Of a stretch of 64,000 nt of DNA, positions 42,197-50,690 are shown one piece after another. The stretch is from the NCBI RefSeq assembly GCF_003667705.1, contig NZ_CP033019.1, positions 992,001 to 1,056,000 of the forward strand. Reading direction: 5' to 3'. The number at the start of each line of letters is the position of its first letter. The stretch's first letter is position 1. The notes below the pieces were generated by a model, which was given only the letters and a program-made list of their open reading frames with translations, was not told the origin of the DNA and did not search any database. This stretch comes from Janthinobacterium agaricidamnosum (GTDB lineage: Bacteria > Pseudomonadota > Gammaproteobacteria > Burkholderiales > Burkholderiaceae_D). The position numbers and the translations under genes were made by a program.

Positions 42197-43342
42197 TTAA
42201 AGACCGAACACAATTTCCGCTTTTGATCCGGCCGTCTGATCTGCATCCGGCATCCACCGTCCGTACACCCGCGCAATCATTGTCCAGTCCGCATGCCCCA
42301 TCTGCTTTGCAACCCACATAGGGTGCTCCCCTGCTGACAGCATCATGCTGGCGTAGGTGTGCCGCGTCTGATAAGGGTTGCGATACCGCACGCCAGCGTT
42401 TTGCAGAATGCCGGTCCATAGTGTCTTGCGGATCGGCTGGTCACCCTCCCAGCGCCGCTCCAGGCGTGGATTTTGAAAGACTTCCTCGCCCTTGGCCCAA
42501 GTGAAGGCCTTTTGTTCCTGCAACGCGTGCATGGCGCGTTCCAGCAGCTTGACTTCGCGGCGGCCGGCGTTCGTTTTCGTGCTTTCTGCCACTTTGGAAT
42601 GCTGGGTGAGGGCTCGCGTTACCATCACCACACCACGCACGAAGTCCACATCGGCCCAATCCAGGGCCACCAGTTCGGACGTGCGCAGGCCGGTCCAGAA
42701 GGCAAACTGCAACAGGTTACGTCCTTGGCCGGTTGCCTGAGCAAGAATCGCTGCCTGTTCCTCCTTCGTGAACGGGTCGATATCGTCCTTCGACTGCGGC
42801 CCCTCGACCTTGGAATAGCACCAGCGCGCCAGAGGGTTCACCTCGATCAACTCGTCCTCTATCGCGTCGTCCAGTGCCTTGCGCAGCACGCTCTGGATAT
42901 TGGCCATGGTCTTGTTGGTCGCGCTCATGGGCTCCAGCTTCGCCCGCACGTCCTTCTTGCGCAGCGCCGACAGCATGATGGTGCCGAACCAGGGGATCAG
43001 CTGGCCAACGACGATCTTGCGATAGCCGTTGTATGTGCTGGCCTTGAGGTGTTTTTTTTGCCTGTCGAGCCACTTATCCAGAAACGCCTCGATGGTCTGC
43101 ACGTCACCGACCTGGTCGGCAAACTTGGCGGCATTGGACGATTGCGGAAAGGTGGCCGTGTAGTCAAAGCTGTTGGTGGCAATCGCGTGCAGGATCGCCG
43201 CTCGATGGTTCTCTGCCCGTTTCAGGTTAGCGGAAGTGGGCTTGAGCGCGATCCTTTCCCGGCACCTGGTGCCGCGATACATGAAGGTGATTTCGATGCT
43301 GCTTTCCGATGCAGCTTTAACACCTCGCCCGTCTCTACCCAT
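42197..43342 (-). CDS. int: Phage tyrosine integrase
   Basis: 381 residues. N-terminal arm-binding segment (GVKAASESSIEITFMYRGTR), core-binding SAM-like part ~85-165, catalytic domain ~180-365 with Arg in WTGLRTSELVALDW, RHTYASMMLSAGEHP (H-x-x-R region), HADWTMIARVYGRWM with the nucleophilic Tyr. Leftmost prophage gene; the attachment site should be close, in or near 42095-42196, but I cannot identify it. Its 5' part overlaps the excisionase gene. Confidence 0.92.
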   Translation of the reverse strand: MGRDGRGVKAASESSIEITFMYRGTRCRERIALKPTSANLKRAENHRAAILHAIATNSFDYTATFPQSSNAAKFADQVGDVQTIEAFLDKWLDRQKKHLKASTYNGYRKIVVGQLIPWFGTIMLSALRKKDVRAKLEPMSATNKTMANIQSVLRKALDDAIEDELIEVNPLARWCYSKVEGPQSKDDIDPFTKEEQAAILAQATGQGRNLLQFAFWTGLRTSELVALDWADVDFVRGVVMVTRALTQHSKVAESTKTNAGRREVKLLERAMHALQEQKAFTWAKGEEVFQNPRLERRWEGDQPIRKTLWTGILQNAGVRYRNPYQTRHTYASMMLSAGEHPMWVAKQMGHADWTMIARVYGRWMPDADQTAGSKAEIVFGL

Positions 43343-43488
43343 GATTCATACCCTTTCACGTCAATTAAAATTCGATTGTCTGGCGCTTTGATCCAGACGG
43401 CGTCCTTCGGCCAGATCCCGTCCCGGATCTTTGTTCTGATCGCGTCGGGCGTGTAACCCGACTCGGTGGAGAACTTCGGTATGGTCAT
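43222..43488 (-). CDS. Excisionase-like protein
   Basis: 88 residues, start MTIPKFSTESGYTPDAIRTK, coupled (ATGA) to the gene before it. The first ~55 residues form a winged-helix excisionase (IRDGIWPKDAVWIKAPDNRI, LIDVKGYESWVE); the tail reads through the integrase 5' end in another frame. Probably aids excision with the adjacent integrase. Confidence 0.8.
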   Translation of the reverse strand: MTIPKFSTESGYTPDAIRTKIRDGIWPKDAVWIKAPDNRILIDVKGYESWVETGEVLKLHRKAASKSPSCIAAPGAGKGSRSSPLPLT

Positions 43489-43652
43489 GTAGCGAAGCAT
43501 TTCTTTTTCCTATTCTTGGAATCGGTTTGTACCGCCAAAGCAAACGCTTCAGCCTCCGTGTATTGCGGCACCTCAGCGCCTGGCTTGCGGTAATCTCGCA
43601 GTCGACAAAATTCCTTGTAATCCGCTTCCTCGGCCGGGGAGGGCGCTGTCAT
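43485..43652 (-). CDS. Small phage protein, 55 aa
   Basis: Start MTAPSPAEEADYKEF; overlaps neighbours by 4 nt on each side, which supports this short ORF. Charged, helical, with a Lys-rich end (KNRKKKC). Function unknown. Confidence 0.6.
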   Translation of the reverse strand: MTAPSPAEEADYKEFCRLRDYRKPGAEVPQYTEAEAFALAVQTDSKNRKKKCFAT

Positions 43653-43888
43653 GCTGGACACCCGATAGGCGCGGTTGCTTTCTTGACCGCCTCGATGGCG
43701 CCCAGCGGCACGGCCCGGAACATGCCCGGCCACTGGTGGTCCAACTCGACCCACGCATGCAGCTCGCCATTGCCCACGTCGCGGCGCAGGTCGTTGACGG
43801 TGCCGACCTGGTAGCCTTCATCGGTATCGAATGTCACGCTGTCGCCCAGGGCGATTTGCCGCGGCGAATCGGTCAGGGTGGTCAGCAT
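43649..43888 (-). CDS. Small phage protein, 79 aa
   Basis: Start MLTTLTDSPRQIALG with AGGAG upstream. Beta-rich (GDSVTFDTDEGYQVGTVNDL, WVELDHQWPGMFRAVPLGAI), resembling small SH3-like or hypothetical early phage proteins. Overlaps the 55-aa gene by 4 nt. Function unknown. Confidence 0.65.
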   Translation of the reverse strand: MLTTLTDSPRQIALGDSVTFDTDEGYQVGTVNDLRRDVGNGELHAWVELDHQWPGMFRAVPLGAIEAVKKATAPIGCPA

Positions 43889-44034
43889 TGCGGTGCTCCT
43901 TTCAGTTTGGCGGTAACGCCGCACACGCCGTAGCGGTCGATGGCGGCGTCGATCACGTCGCCGCTGGATGCGGCAATCTCAAAAAAATCAAAACGTTCGG
44001 TTTGCGTGCGAACGATCACGGCATAAGTGCTCAT
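43882..44034 (-). CDS. Small phage protein, 50 aa
   Basis: Start MSTYAVIVRTQTERFDFFEI, overlapping the replication gene stop (ATGA). Small alpha-beta protein ending KLKGAPQC. Function unknown; position is typical of small early genes after P2 gene A. Confidence 0.65.
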   Translation of the reverse strand: MSTYAVIVRTQTERFDFFEIAASSGDVIDAAIDRYGVCGVTAKLKGAPQC

Positions 44035-45869
44035 GTGCCATTTCCTTCTTGTGGTGGGTTGTCGGGGACGATCAGCCGGGGCCACGGGCAGGCGTTGACG
44101 GCCGCCCAGGCGGCAATCAGGGCTGTTTTTGCCTCGTCGGGCAGGTCAGGTATGGGCGCCCCTGGCGGCGTGGCCGGGGCAGGGCGGTCGGGGTGCGTAC
44201 AGTTATTTACACGAGTCCGAGGAACGGCAACCCCAACAGCCACCCCGCGAGCGCCTGTGGCCTGTACGGGCGTCCACGTATGGCGCACGGACTTGAAGAC
44301 CACCCCGATCAGGTCGCTGCAGCGCACGCCGTAGGGCGTAGTGCGCAGCGTTTCGCCGTAGCGGCCGATGACGGTCTTTTCGTCCTTGGCCAGCGTGACG
44401 ACCAATTCCTTGCGCGGCACCAGGGCGCCGCCTTGGGCGCGCAGGTATTCGGCCCAGCAGGCGCGCTTTTCGCCGTCGATCTTTTGTACGGCGTCCCAGG
44501 CGCGGCGCATGGCGGCCGGCGCTTCGTTGAGCATGCTCTCCTCGATGCGGCGCAGTTCGCGCCATACGGTCACGGGCGCGCCGCCCCATTGCTGGAATTG
44601 ACGGATGCCCCAGCACGCGGCCCAGGACTCGACGCGCGCCGATGGCGTCAGCTCGACATCGCCTTCGGTATCGGCCGTGACGACGTAGCCTTCTTTCGTC
44701 TTGTGCTCGGCCACGCCATCGATGTTCTTGGCCACGTACTTGGCGATGTAGCCGGCGGCGCTGCCCTTGGCCCAGTCGATGCGCTTCACGTCCAGGCGGC
44801 GCGCGAAGGCACCCGGTTCGCCACGGTCCACGCGCCAGGCGTAGCGCCTCATGATGCGGATGGCGCGGCCGGCCACGTCCTGCAGGTGGGTCGTCTTGTA
44901 TTTCGCGGTCGGGCGCACGAACAGCAGCAGATGCCAATGTGGACAGCCATCGTGGTGCGGCTCGGCGATGCGAAAGCCGTACAGGCCGATGCCCCGGCGC
45001 GCCAGCGCGGAGCGGCACAGCGACGTCATCTTGCCCAGGTAGGCATTCGCCTCGCGCGGCGTGGAGCCGTCGAACTTGTCGTTCGGCTTGCCGCTGTGCT
45101 GCATGGCGTGGAAGCGCGATGGACACGTCCAGGTGATGAATATGCCCTGGTCGCCGCATTCGCGGGCGATCTGCTCAAAGCCGTTGATGCGCAGCATCAG
45201 CTCGCCGCGCCGTATGGCCTTGTTGGCCGTGGTTTTCTCGGCCAGCTCGGCGATGCTAAATTGCTGGCCGTGCTCGTTCTGCACCAGCGTGGCGGCCAGC
45301 GCTGCCGCGTTACGGCGGTTTTGCGCCAGGCGCGACAGCACGGCGTCGTTGCTGGCGTAGGGTTCGCCGCTGTACTTCACATAGCCCAGGCGGATATTGC
45401 CCGCTTCAAAGGCGCGCTTAACGCGCTTGCGCAGTTGGCGGCGCCACCAGCGGGCGTCCACCAGTCGGGCGATGGTGTCGGTCATCGTGTCGAACTCGGG
45501 CAGCTCGATGCCATACGAGGCACATTCGTCTTCCATGATCTGCAGGGCGTGCGTGTCGGACACGGCCATCCACAGCATTTTGGTCACGCCGGCCGCCGCG
45601 CGTTCGGCGGTGGCCACGATGTCCGCATCGCTTTGCGACAGGTCGACGCCGGCCGGCACGTACTGCTCGGCGAATTCGCGCACAAAGCTGGTGGCGATGG
45701 ACTCATAAATTTTGTACCAGGACGACCAAGCCATTTTGGCCATGGCTGCGTTGATGACGCGGTTGCGCCACTTGAACGGGATGCGGGCCAGCTCGGGCGC
45801 GAACTGGGTGGAGCGCAAAAAGGCTTCGTGACGCTGCGGGGTAGGTAGCAGGATTTGTTTAGATTGCAT
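44031..45869 (-). CDS. A: P2-like replication initiation protein A
   Basis: 612 residues. Rolling-circle HUH endonuclease: the metal motif is EPHHDGCPHWHLLLF, and the two catalytic tyrosines are in AGYIAKYVAKNI. It nicks the phage origin and attaches to the 5' end; in P2 the origin lies within gene A itself, so ori is probably in this interval. N-terminal ~200 residues are the usual helical region. Last ~50 residues are Pro-rich. Confidence 0.92.
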   Translation of the reverse strand: MQSKQILLPTPQRHEAFLRSTQFAPELARIPFKWRNRVINAAMAKMAWSSWYKIYESIATSFVREFAEQYVPAGVDLSQSDADIVATAERAAAGVTKMLWMAVSDTHALQIMEDECASYGIELPEFDTMTDTIARLVDARWWRRQLRKRVKRAFEAGNIRLGYVKYSGEPYASNDAVLSRLAQNRRNAAALAATLVQNEHGQQFSIAELAEKTTANKAIRRGELMLRINGFEQIARECGDQGIFITWTCPSRFHAMQHSGKPNDKFDGSTPREANAYLGKMTSLCRSALARRGIGLYGFRIAEPHHDGCPHWHLLLFVRPTAKYKTTHLQDVAGRAIRIMRRYAWRVDRGEPGAFARRLDVKRIDWAKGSAAGYIAKYVAKNIDGVAEHKTKEGYVVTADTEGDVELTPSARVESWAACWGIRQFQQWGGAPVTVWRELRRIEESMLNEAPAAMRRAWDAVQKIDGEKRACWAEYLRAQGGALVPRKELVVTLAKDEKTVIGRYGETLRTTPYGVRCSDLIGVVFKSVRHTWTPVQATGARGVAVGVAVPRTRVNNCTHPDRPAPATPPGAPIPDLPDEAKTALIAAWAAVNACPWPRLIVPDNPPQEGNGT

Positions 45870-46212
45870 TTAACAGTCTTTCGTACACACGGATAGCGGC
45901 CGAGGTGGCGGCGCGCAGCTCGATGCGCTCTTCCTCGGTAAATGAGTGGATGGGCGATTCCCAGCGGTCGGCGTCCAGCCCGGCGGCAATCAACACGGAA
46001 CGGCGCGCGCCACGTGGCGACAATCCCCAGGCCTGGGCGATGAAGGGCGCCAGGTTGCGCGGCTTGATGCTGCGCAGTTGGGCCTTGGCTTCGGCGATGG
46101 CGGCCAGCGCATGCCCGGCGCCCGGTGGCGTCGGCATGTCCTTGTCGCGCGCGGCCAGAATCTCGGCGACAGGCTGGAAGGACAGGTGATTGTCGATAAG
46201 GGACGCCGGCAT
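45859..46212 (-). CDS. Hypothetical phage protein, 117 aa
   Basis: Start MPASLIDNHLSFQPVAEILA; overlaps gene A by 11 nt and lies 3 nt after the 32-aa ORF. Helical and Ala-rich (AIAEAKAQLRSIKPRNLAPF). Probably an early gene; function unknown. Confidence 0.65.
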   Translation of the reverse strand: MPASLIDNHLSFQPVAEILAARDKDMPTPPGAGHALAAIAEAKAQLRSIKPRNLAPFIAQAWGLSPRGARRSVLIAAGLDADRWESPIHSFTEEERIELRAATSAAIRVYERLLNAI

Positions 46213-46215
46213 GGT

Positions 46216-46314
46216 TCAGTCCTTGATGAAGCCAATGGCCCGCAGCACGCCGGGGGCAATGACGATCAGGAGTGACAGCAACCAGATTCCGCAGGTTTTG
46301 GCCAAGCGCAGCAT
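46216..46314 (-). CDS. Putative 32-aa single-span membrane peptide
   Basis: ATG overlaps the stop of the upstream gene (TGATG). Product MLRLAKTCGIWLLSLLIVIA continues PGVLRAIGFIKD: one membrane segment with basic N-terminus. Coupling to both neighbours and coding-like content support it, but it is very short. Confidence 0.5.
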   Translation of the reverse strand: MLRLAKTCGIWLLSLLIVIAPGVLRAIGFIKD

Positions 46315-46715
46315 CAGCGTGCCCCTGCCTTGAGAAAATGTTCTGCCCAGTACGGGAGCGTGTGCGATGCGCCGCAGCAGTGGCGGGAACCCGCTTCAGT
46401 GGCAAAAATGTAGTTCACCTCGATGGGCAGCTTGCCGACCAGGGCGCGTTGCTTGGCTGGCGCGAAAAAGCCGTCACGCTCCAGTGCCTGCCCATCGCTG
46501 ACGATGAAGGTCAAATTGGCAGCGCCGTAGGCGTGATAGGTCTTGGCGATCTCATGGATGTGGGCGGTCAGCGCCGCGATGCCGATGCCCGCGCTGGCTT
46601 GCAGCAGAAAACACGTTGGCGCCACGGGGACAATGCAATTTTGCAAGGCGGGGCGGATCGTGCTTGGTGCCATGGATTGGTCGGCATGACGGGTGGCGTG
46701 CAGCGTGTTTTCCAT
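46314..46715 (-). CDS. Hypothetical phage protein, 133 aa
   Basis: Start MENTLHATRHADQSM. Contains several Cys and His (RHCCGASHTLPYWAEHFLKA near the end), and an alpha-beta centre (LTFIVSDGQALERDGFF). No family recognised. The 122-nt gap after the Ogr gene holds no gene. Confidence 0.6.
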   Translation of the reverse strand: MENTLHATRHADQSMAPSTIRPALQNCIVPVAPTCFLLQASAGIGIAALTAHIHEIAKTYHAYGAANLTFIVSDGQALERDGFFAPAKQRALVGKLPIEVNYIFATEAGSRHCCGASHTLPYWAEHFLKAGAR

Positions 46716-46837
46716 CGGTTTTCCTTATTTCAGGTTGAACGAATCCCGCACGCTCAAAACGGAGCGCTGCAGGGCACAGCAAAAGAGGGGGAAGTTACGG
46801 CGGCCGGGCTACGGCGGCGCGAGGATCGGGATAGTCA

Positions 46838-47101
46838 TCAGCAGCCCGCAGTCAGGTCGAGGGCCAGCTGGCTGGTGGCTGCCGCGCGCGCATGCTGGGA
46901 CATCGGGATGCGGATATCCGGCTTGGGCATGGCGGACAGCGAGAGGGTGCGCAGCACTTCCAGGCCTGCCACGAAAGAGTGCCCGCAGTCGGGGTTCTGG
47001 CACATGTAGGTGATTTCCTTGAACATGACGGACATCGTGCGGCTTTTGACGGCGCGGACGGTGTATTCGCAATGCGGGCAGGGCAGGCCGATGACTCTCA
47101 T
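46838..47101 (-). CDS. Ogr/Delta-type zinc-finger late activator
   Basis: 87 residues from MRVIGLPCPHCEYTVRAVKS. Zinc motif C-P-H-C ... CQNPDCGHSF, the pattern of P2 Ogr and P4 Delta, which activate the late (tail, lysis) promoters with RNA polymerase. Overlaps the next small gene by 4 nt. The 30-residue upstream extension is rejected. Confidence 0.88.
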   Translation of the reverse strand: MRVIGLPCPHCEYTVRAVKSRTMSVMFKEITYMCQNPDCGHSFVAGLEVLRTLSLSAMPKPDIRIPMSQHARAAATSQLALDLTAGC

Positions 47102-47286
47102 TTCAGCTTTCTTTCCACTTGATACAGGGCGCGACCGCGACCTGTCATGTTTTTCAACTGCTTGCGCAAGCGCGACTTGATGAGCCATTCCGCAGCCTGT
47201 TCGATATCGGCCAGTCCTTGGCGCTGGCGCACGATCTCCAGCAGCGCGCGCTCGTCGTCATTGAGATTAATTTGGTGATCTGGCAT
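47098..47286 (-). CDS. Small phage protein, 62 aa
   Basis: MPDHQINLNDDERALLEIVR, then helical with a basic end (RKQLKNMTGRGRALYQVERK). Looks like a small DNA-binding or ribbon-helix-helix protein; coupled to ogr by 4-nt overlap. Confidence 0.6.
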   Translation of the reverse strand: MPDHQINLNDDERALLEIVRQRQGLADIEQAAEWLIKSRLRKQLKNMTGRGRALYQVERKLK

Positions 47287-47333
47287 GTGGGTAGCTTTGC
47301 AGTTGCTTAAAAGTTACTATTCAGCGTCTCGGA

Positions 47334-47537
47334 TTAAGCATTGCGAAGCTGTACGCTATCGATGTTGGCGTCATCTGCGGCAACAACGGCCAAGGCTTCA
47401 CGCATGACAATCTGGCGCACCAGCACCGCAAGAGCTTCGCCTTGGTAATCGGCGAGCGAGGAAACAAGCTGGTGTTCGTAATCGTCCAGGCGCAACATGA
47501 CGCGGTGGTTGCGGATACGTTTTGCATCGGGGTACAT
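47334..47537 (-). CDS. Small ribbon-helix-helix-like phage protein, 67 aa
   Basis: MYPDAKRIRNHRVMLRLDDY followed by a helix pair (LADYQGEALAVLVRQIVMRE): strand then two helices, as in Arc/MetJ regulators. Role unknown; early region of the prophage. Confidence 0.55.
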   Translation of the reverse strand: MYPDAKRIRNHRVMLRLDDYEHQLVSSLADYQGEALAVLVRQIVMREALAVVAADDANIDSVQLRNA

Positions 47538-47547
47538 GGCGTCGTCC

Positions 47548-47751
47548 TTAGTGGGTGATTTGGGAAGCGATTTCGCGCTTGTAATCGGCGAGGCCGCGCA
47601 AGATCAGGAAGCGCAAAAACCAAGCGCGGGATCGTTCTTGCTGCGCGGCAAAGTCTTCGACCTCCAGCACTTCATCAGGCGCCAAGCGGACACCTAAAGG
47701 CTGAGAAGTGACGCCCTTGGTAGTGCGCCCTATTTTGGATACGTTTTTCAT
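47548..47751 (-). CDS. Small ribbon-helix-helix-like phage protein, 67 aa
   Basis: Strand TSQPLGVRLAPDEVLEVEDF, then FAAQQERSRAWFLRFLILRG, a pattern like CopG/Arc proteins. First gene of the leftward early operon, divergent from the repressor across the operator region; may be a Cox/anti-repressor-type switch protein. Confidence 0.6.
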   Translation of the reverse strand: MKNVSKIGRTTKGVTSQPLGVRLAPDEVLEVEDFAAQQERSRAWFLRFLILRGLADYKREIASQITH

Positions 47752-47791
47752 AATGTTATGATGTGTAATCGCTACAGGATGGCGTAACTAT

Positions 47792-47808
47792 AGTGTACGA
47801 ATGTACAC
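47792..47808. promoter_or_regulatory. Palindromic operator between divergent phage genes
   Basis: GTGTAC-GAAT-GTACAC (47793-47808), a perfect 6-bp inverted repeat with 4-nt centre, 7 nt before the repressor start and within the 63-nt gap to the divergent early operon. Likely repressor binding site. Confidence 0.65.
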
Positions 47809-47814
47809 CTGTCA

Positions 47815-48276
47815 ATGAGATTTAGTGAAAATATGAGCACCATCGGCGAAGCATTGAAGGCGGAGCGCCTCCGCTTGGGCATGAATCAAGAAGATTTTGG
47901 CGCTGCAGGTGGCGTGAAAAAACGTACTCAAATATCGTACGAACAGGATGAGCGGTCTCCAGACGCCGTTTATCTACGGGCTATTTCCGCTATTGGTGTT
48001 GATGTCCAATTCATCCTTACTGGCGATCAGGCAGCGGCCTCGTTGACAGACGACGAAAAGGAATTGCTGTCGGGTTATCGTGGTTTAGATATTCGCGGCA
48101 AGGCGGGTGTATTAGGGATGATAGACGGTATGACCGCAGCTCCTGCGACCAAGCCGGCGCAGCAAAAGGCGGATACAGCCACCCCCACTGTAATTTTCCA
48201 CGGCAAAGTCGGCCAGCAAGTAACTGGTGATGTGACGGGGAAGCAGACATTCAACGTGGGCACAAAGAGAAAATGA
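47815..48276 (+). CDS. Phage repressor-like XRE helix-turn-helix protein
   Basis: 153 residues (a second ATG at 47833 is possible). HTH ~1-65 with ALKAERLRLGMNQEDFGAAG and KKRTQISYEQDERSPDAVYL. The C-terminal tail is not a LexA-type peptidase; it ends HGKVGQQVTGDVTGKQTFNV, a beta-turn-like segment that recurs in the protein at 48746. Probably the lysogeny repressor. Stop overlaps the next gene (ATGA). Confidence 0.8.
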   Translation: MRFSENMSTIGEALKAERLRLGMNQEDFGAAGGVKKRTQISYEQDERSPDAVYLRAISAIGVDVQFILTGDQAAASLTDDEKELLSGYRGLDIRGKAGVLGMIDGMTAAPATKPAQQKADTATPTVIFHGKVGQQVTGDVTGKQTFNVGTKRK

Positions 48277-48680
48277 AGGCCATTTTAATATCGTTGCTCT
48301 TGGCCGCATTGCCAATTTCATCTGCTTACGCAAACGAGTCCACCTCCGATGCAAAAAAAATCAAATTGGCCTTAGTCCGCATTCCGGTGACGGATAAAGA
48401 CCTCGGCTATAAAGACCTTAGTGTGCGTCTCCCGAAAGTTGGCATGGCCGTGGAGTTCGTGAAGATAACGAAGGTCGCTAAAGGCGAGGACGAACCGCCG
48501 CACATCCTTGCCGGGGATGAAATTATAGACATTTTCCTAAGTGAGCCGAATCAGATTGTGAAAGCCATTTGCCCAATCAGCGGCGGCCAGGCTTCGTATG
48601 TCATACGTGGCAAGAAAATCATTCCGCAGACGCGCACGGCTTACTGGCTGATGACCAACAAATGCGATTACAAAGGCTAG
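48273..48680 (+). CDS. Exported hypothetical protein, 135 aa (lysogenic moron)
   Basis: Signal peptide ~1-20 (SSAYA-NE). Mature part contains IKLALVRIPVTDKDLGYKDL and ends with ICPISGGQASYV and a Cys near the C-terminus. Coupled to the repressor, so it should be made by lysogens. No family recognised; may affect host envelope or superinfection. Confidence 0.65.
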   Translation: MKAILISLLLAALPISSAYANESTSDAKKIKLALVRIPVTDKDLGYKDLSVRLPKVGMAVEFVKITKVAKGEDEPPHILAGDEIIDIFLSEPNQIVKAICPISGGQASYVIRGKKIIPQTRTAYWLMTNKCDYKG

Positions 48681-48745
48681 ACCGACTGAGCATCCTTAGT
48701 CGATGAACGTAGATTAGTTTTGGTTGTGGAAAGTAAAGTTAGCAG

Positions 48746-49426
48746 ATGTCTGAAAAATTTGAATTCAAGCGCGAAGTAGGGCAAGCGGTTATTGGAAACG
48801 TGAATGAGGCGCCGCGCTTGAGCAACGTAGTCACGCTACATGTCGGCGACAAGGAAAAAGAAGTTGAGCTGATTACCTCCTATCAGCGTTCAAACATCAA
48901 ATTGCTGGTGGACAGGCTTGCCAGCCTAATTGGCGTTGAGGATGTAAAGATATATCGAGGACTGATTACCGATTACGGCCTCCAAAGATTTAAAGAATTG
49001 CCTAGGAATAAGTATCAAGAAGTGAAAACTACTCTAGAGCAAAGAATTGAAGAGGCCGGAAAGCCCCTTGTTGATGCTCCGACCTCTACCGTCAAATCCC
49101 CCCAAGCTATAGCTCACCATGCGCACACTGCGCTCCCCTGCATCGCATGTGCTGAAAAAACGATGAGCTTTATACGCCTGCAACGCACCGCTCGCTTGCA
49201 ACTTGCGGCCCTGATTGCATGCCTGATTGCTTGTGGCTGGCTACTTTACAAAGTTCAAGCACCTGTAGGTCATGATGTTAATCAGGCAAAAGACGGGAAA
49301 TGCTACATTGCCGGAAAGGCTTACACCGCCGGGCATATTGAGCGATCACGCGGCAAAGCGATGGAATGTGTCGGTGCTGTAGGTGATATGCCAGCAATGT
49401 GGCTGGACGCAAATCGAGGACAATAA
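48746..49426 (+). CDS. Single-span membrane phage protein, 226 aa
   Basis: N-terminal FKREVGQAVIGNVNEAPRLS, helical middle ~50-110, Cys pair (CIACAEKTM), one membrane segment ~150-170 (LQLAALIACLIACGWLLYKV) and a C-terminal domain with CYIAGKAYTAGHIERSRGKA. Hence N-in, C-out topology. Shares the VGQ-V-G-(D/N)-V motif with the repressor tail. Function unknown; expressed on the lysogenic strand. Confidence 0.65.
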   Translation: MSEKFEFKREVGQAVIGNVNEAPRLSNVVTLHVGDKEKEVELITSYQRSNIKLLVDRLASLIGVEDVKIYRGLITDYGLQRFKELPRNKYQEVKTTLEQRIEEAGKPLVDAPTSTVKSPQAIAHHAHTALPCIACAEKTMSFIRLQRTARLQLAALIACLIACGWLLYKVQAPVGHDVNQAKDGKCYIAGKAYTAGHIERSRGKAMECVGAVGDMPAMWLDANRGQ

Positions 49427-49445
49427 GCCAGCGCGGAACCAGCTC

Positions 49446-50690
49446 CTATTGAGCGCTGGCCACGTCCTCTTTATTTTCACGAATGATTTCTCGTACTTCC
49501 TCAATATGCTTCCACGCATGCAGCGCCGCCCGCTTCGCTGCCTGCTTGCTCTTGTAGGTATGCTCCAGCGTTTTGAGCGTGCCAGCGGCGCCAGCCTGTT
49601 CCTGCCCCGCTTTTTTCTTCTTCGCCGCCACATCCTTCCACTTCGCCACCACGCCCGTGATGCCTTCGTCCGGGTCTTTCTCTTCCTCGCGCTCGGCCTC
49701 GACCGCTTCCGTTTTCGTTTCAAACTCCACTCGCGTGGTAAAGCCGTTGCCGCCCAGGCTGTGCGTGACCTTGACCGATAGCCATTCGGTGGCGTCGATC
49801 TCAGGCTTGAAGCCTGTCACCGTCACGGGCGATTGCGGGAACACTGCCGGGTTGCCCAGGGCCAGGCTCATTTCGAAGGTGGCCAGGCCGCGCAGGATGC
49901 GCTGCCATTCGGCCACGGCCGCCGCGCGCGCGTCGGTTTCGTTGGCGAAGGTGGTGCGCAGGCGCTTGCTGTTGCCCGGCACGCCGGCTACGACGCTGCG
50001 GCGGCGCGCATAGCGCTCGTCGTGCCAGAAGGCGCGCACGCCCGTGTAGGCGTCGCTTTCGGCGCTGTGGTAGCGGTGGCCGTCGCCCAGGGCGCGCGTG
50101 ATGGGGATGACGGGCAGCGCCTTGCCGCTGGCCGTGCGGCTCTGGTTGATGGGGATGAAGAGCAGGATGTCATTCTTGACGGTGGCCACCGCGTCGTATT
50201 TTCTGCCCAGCCGGCGCAGGAAGGCCGCATCGCTTTCGTGGGTCTGGTCGATGTGCTCGACGGCGGTATCGCGCAGGCGCGCCGACACGCCCGACGCCAG
50301 CTCGTTGCGAAAGGCAATTGCCTCGATGATCGCGCCCAGGGTGGTCTTGTGAAAGCTGTGTTCCTGCTGCTGTTTAAAGGTGTCGATCAGGTTGGCCGAC
50401 CGCGCGCGTAGGGTGATGGTGTCGGGCGCGCCGCTGTGTTCCACCTCGTCCACGGTGAACTTGCCCATATCCACCAGACCGGCGGCTTGCCAGCCCAGCG
50501 CCAGGGCGATCTGCGCGCCGCGCGGCGGCAGGGCCAGCTTGCCGTCGCTGTCGTCGAGCGAGATATCGAGCTGGTCGCTCTCGTCGCCACGGCACAGGGT
50601 CAAGGTCAGATTAATCAGCCGCGGCGAGACGATGGCGGTCAAATCCTTGTCCTCGATGCTGACCTTGAAGGCGGGGATATGCTCGCTCAT
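49446..50690 (-). CDS. D: P2-like late control protein D (tail tip)
   Basis: 414 residues, gpD/VgrG-like baseplate hub: PAFKVSIEDKDLTAIVSPRL, the SFHKTTLGAIIEAIAFRN segment and AFLRRLGRKYDAVATVKND. Coupled by 4-nt overlap to U. It ends in a Lys-rich coil. Needed for tail completion and DNA delivery; in P2 it lies in the same U-D order. Confidence 0.93.
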   Translation of the reverse strand: MSEHIPAFKVSIEDKDLTAIVSPRLINLTLTLCRGDESDQLDISLDDSDGKLALPPRGAQIALALGWQAAGLVDMGKFTVDEVEHSGAPDTITLRARSANLIDTFKQQQEHSFHKTTLGAIIEAIAFRNELASGVSARLRDTAVEHIDQTHESDAAFLRRLGRKYDAVATVKNDILLFIPINQSRTASGKALPVIPITRALGDGHRYHSAESDAYTGVRAFWHDERYARRRSVVAGVPGNSKRLRTTFANETDARAAAVAEWQRILRGLATFEMSLALGNPAVFPQSPVTVTGFKPEIDATEWLSVKVTHSLGGNGFTTRVEFETKTEAVEAEREEEKDPDEGITGVVAKWKDVAAKKKKAGQEQAGAAGTLKTLEHTYKSKQAAKRAALHAWKHIEEVREIIRENKEDVASAQ

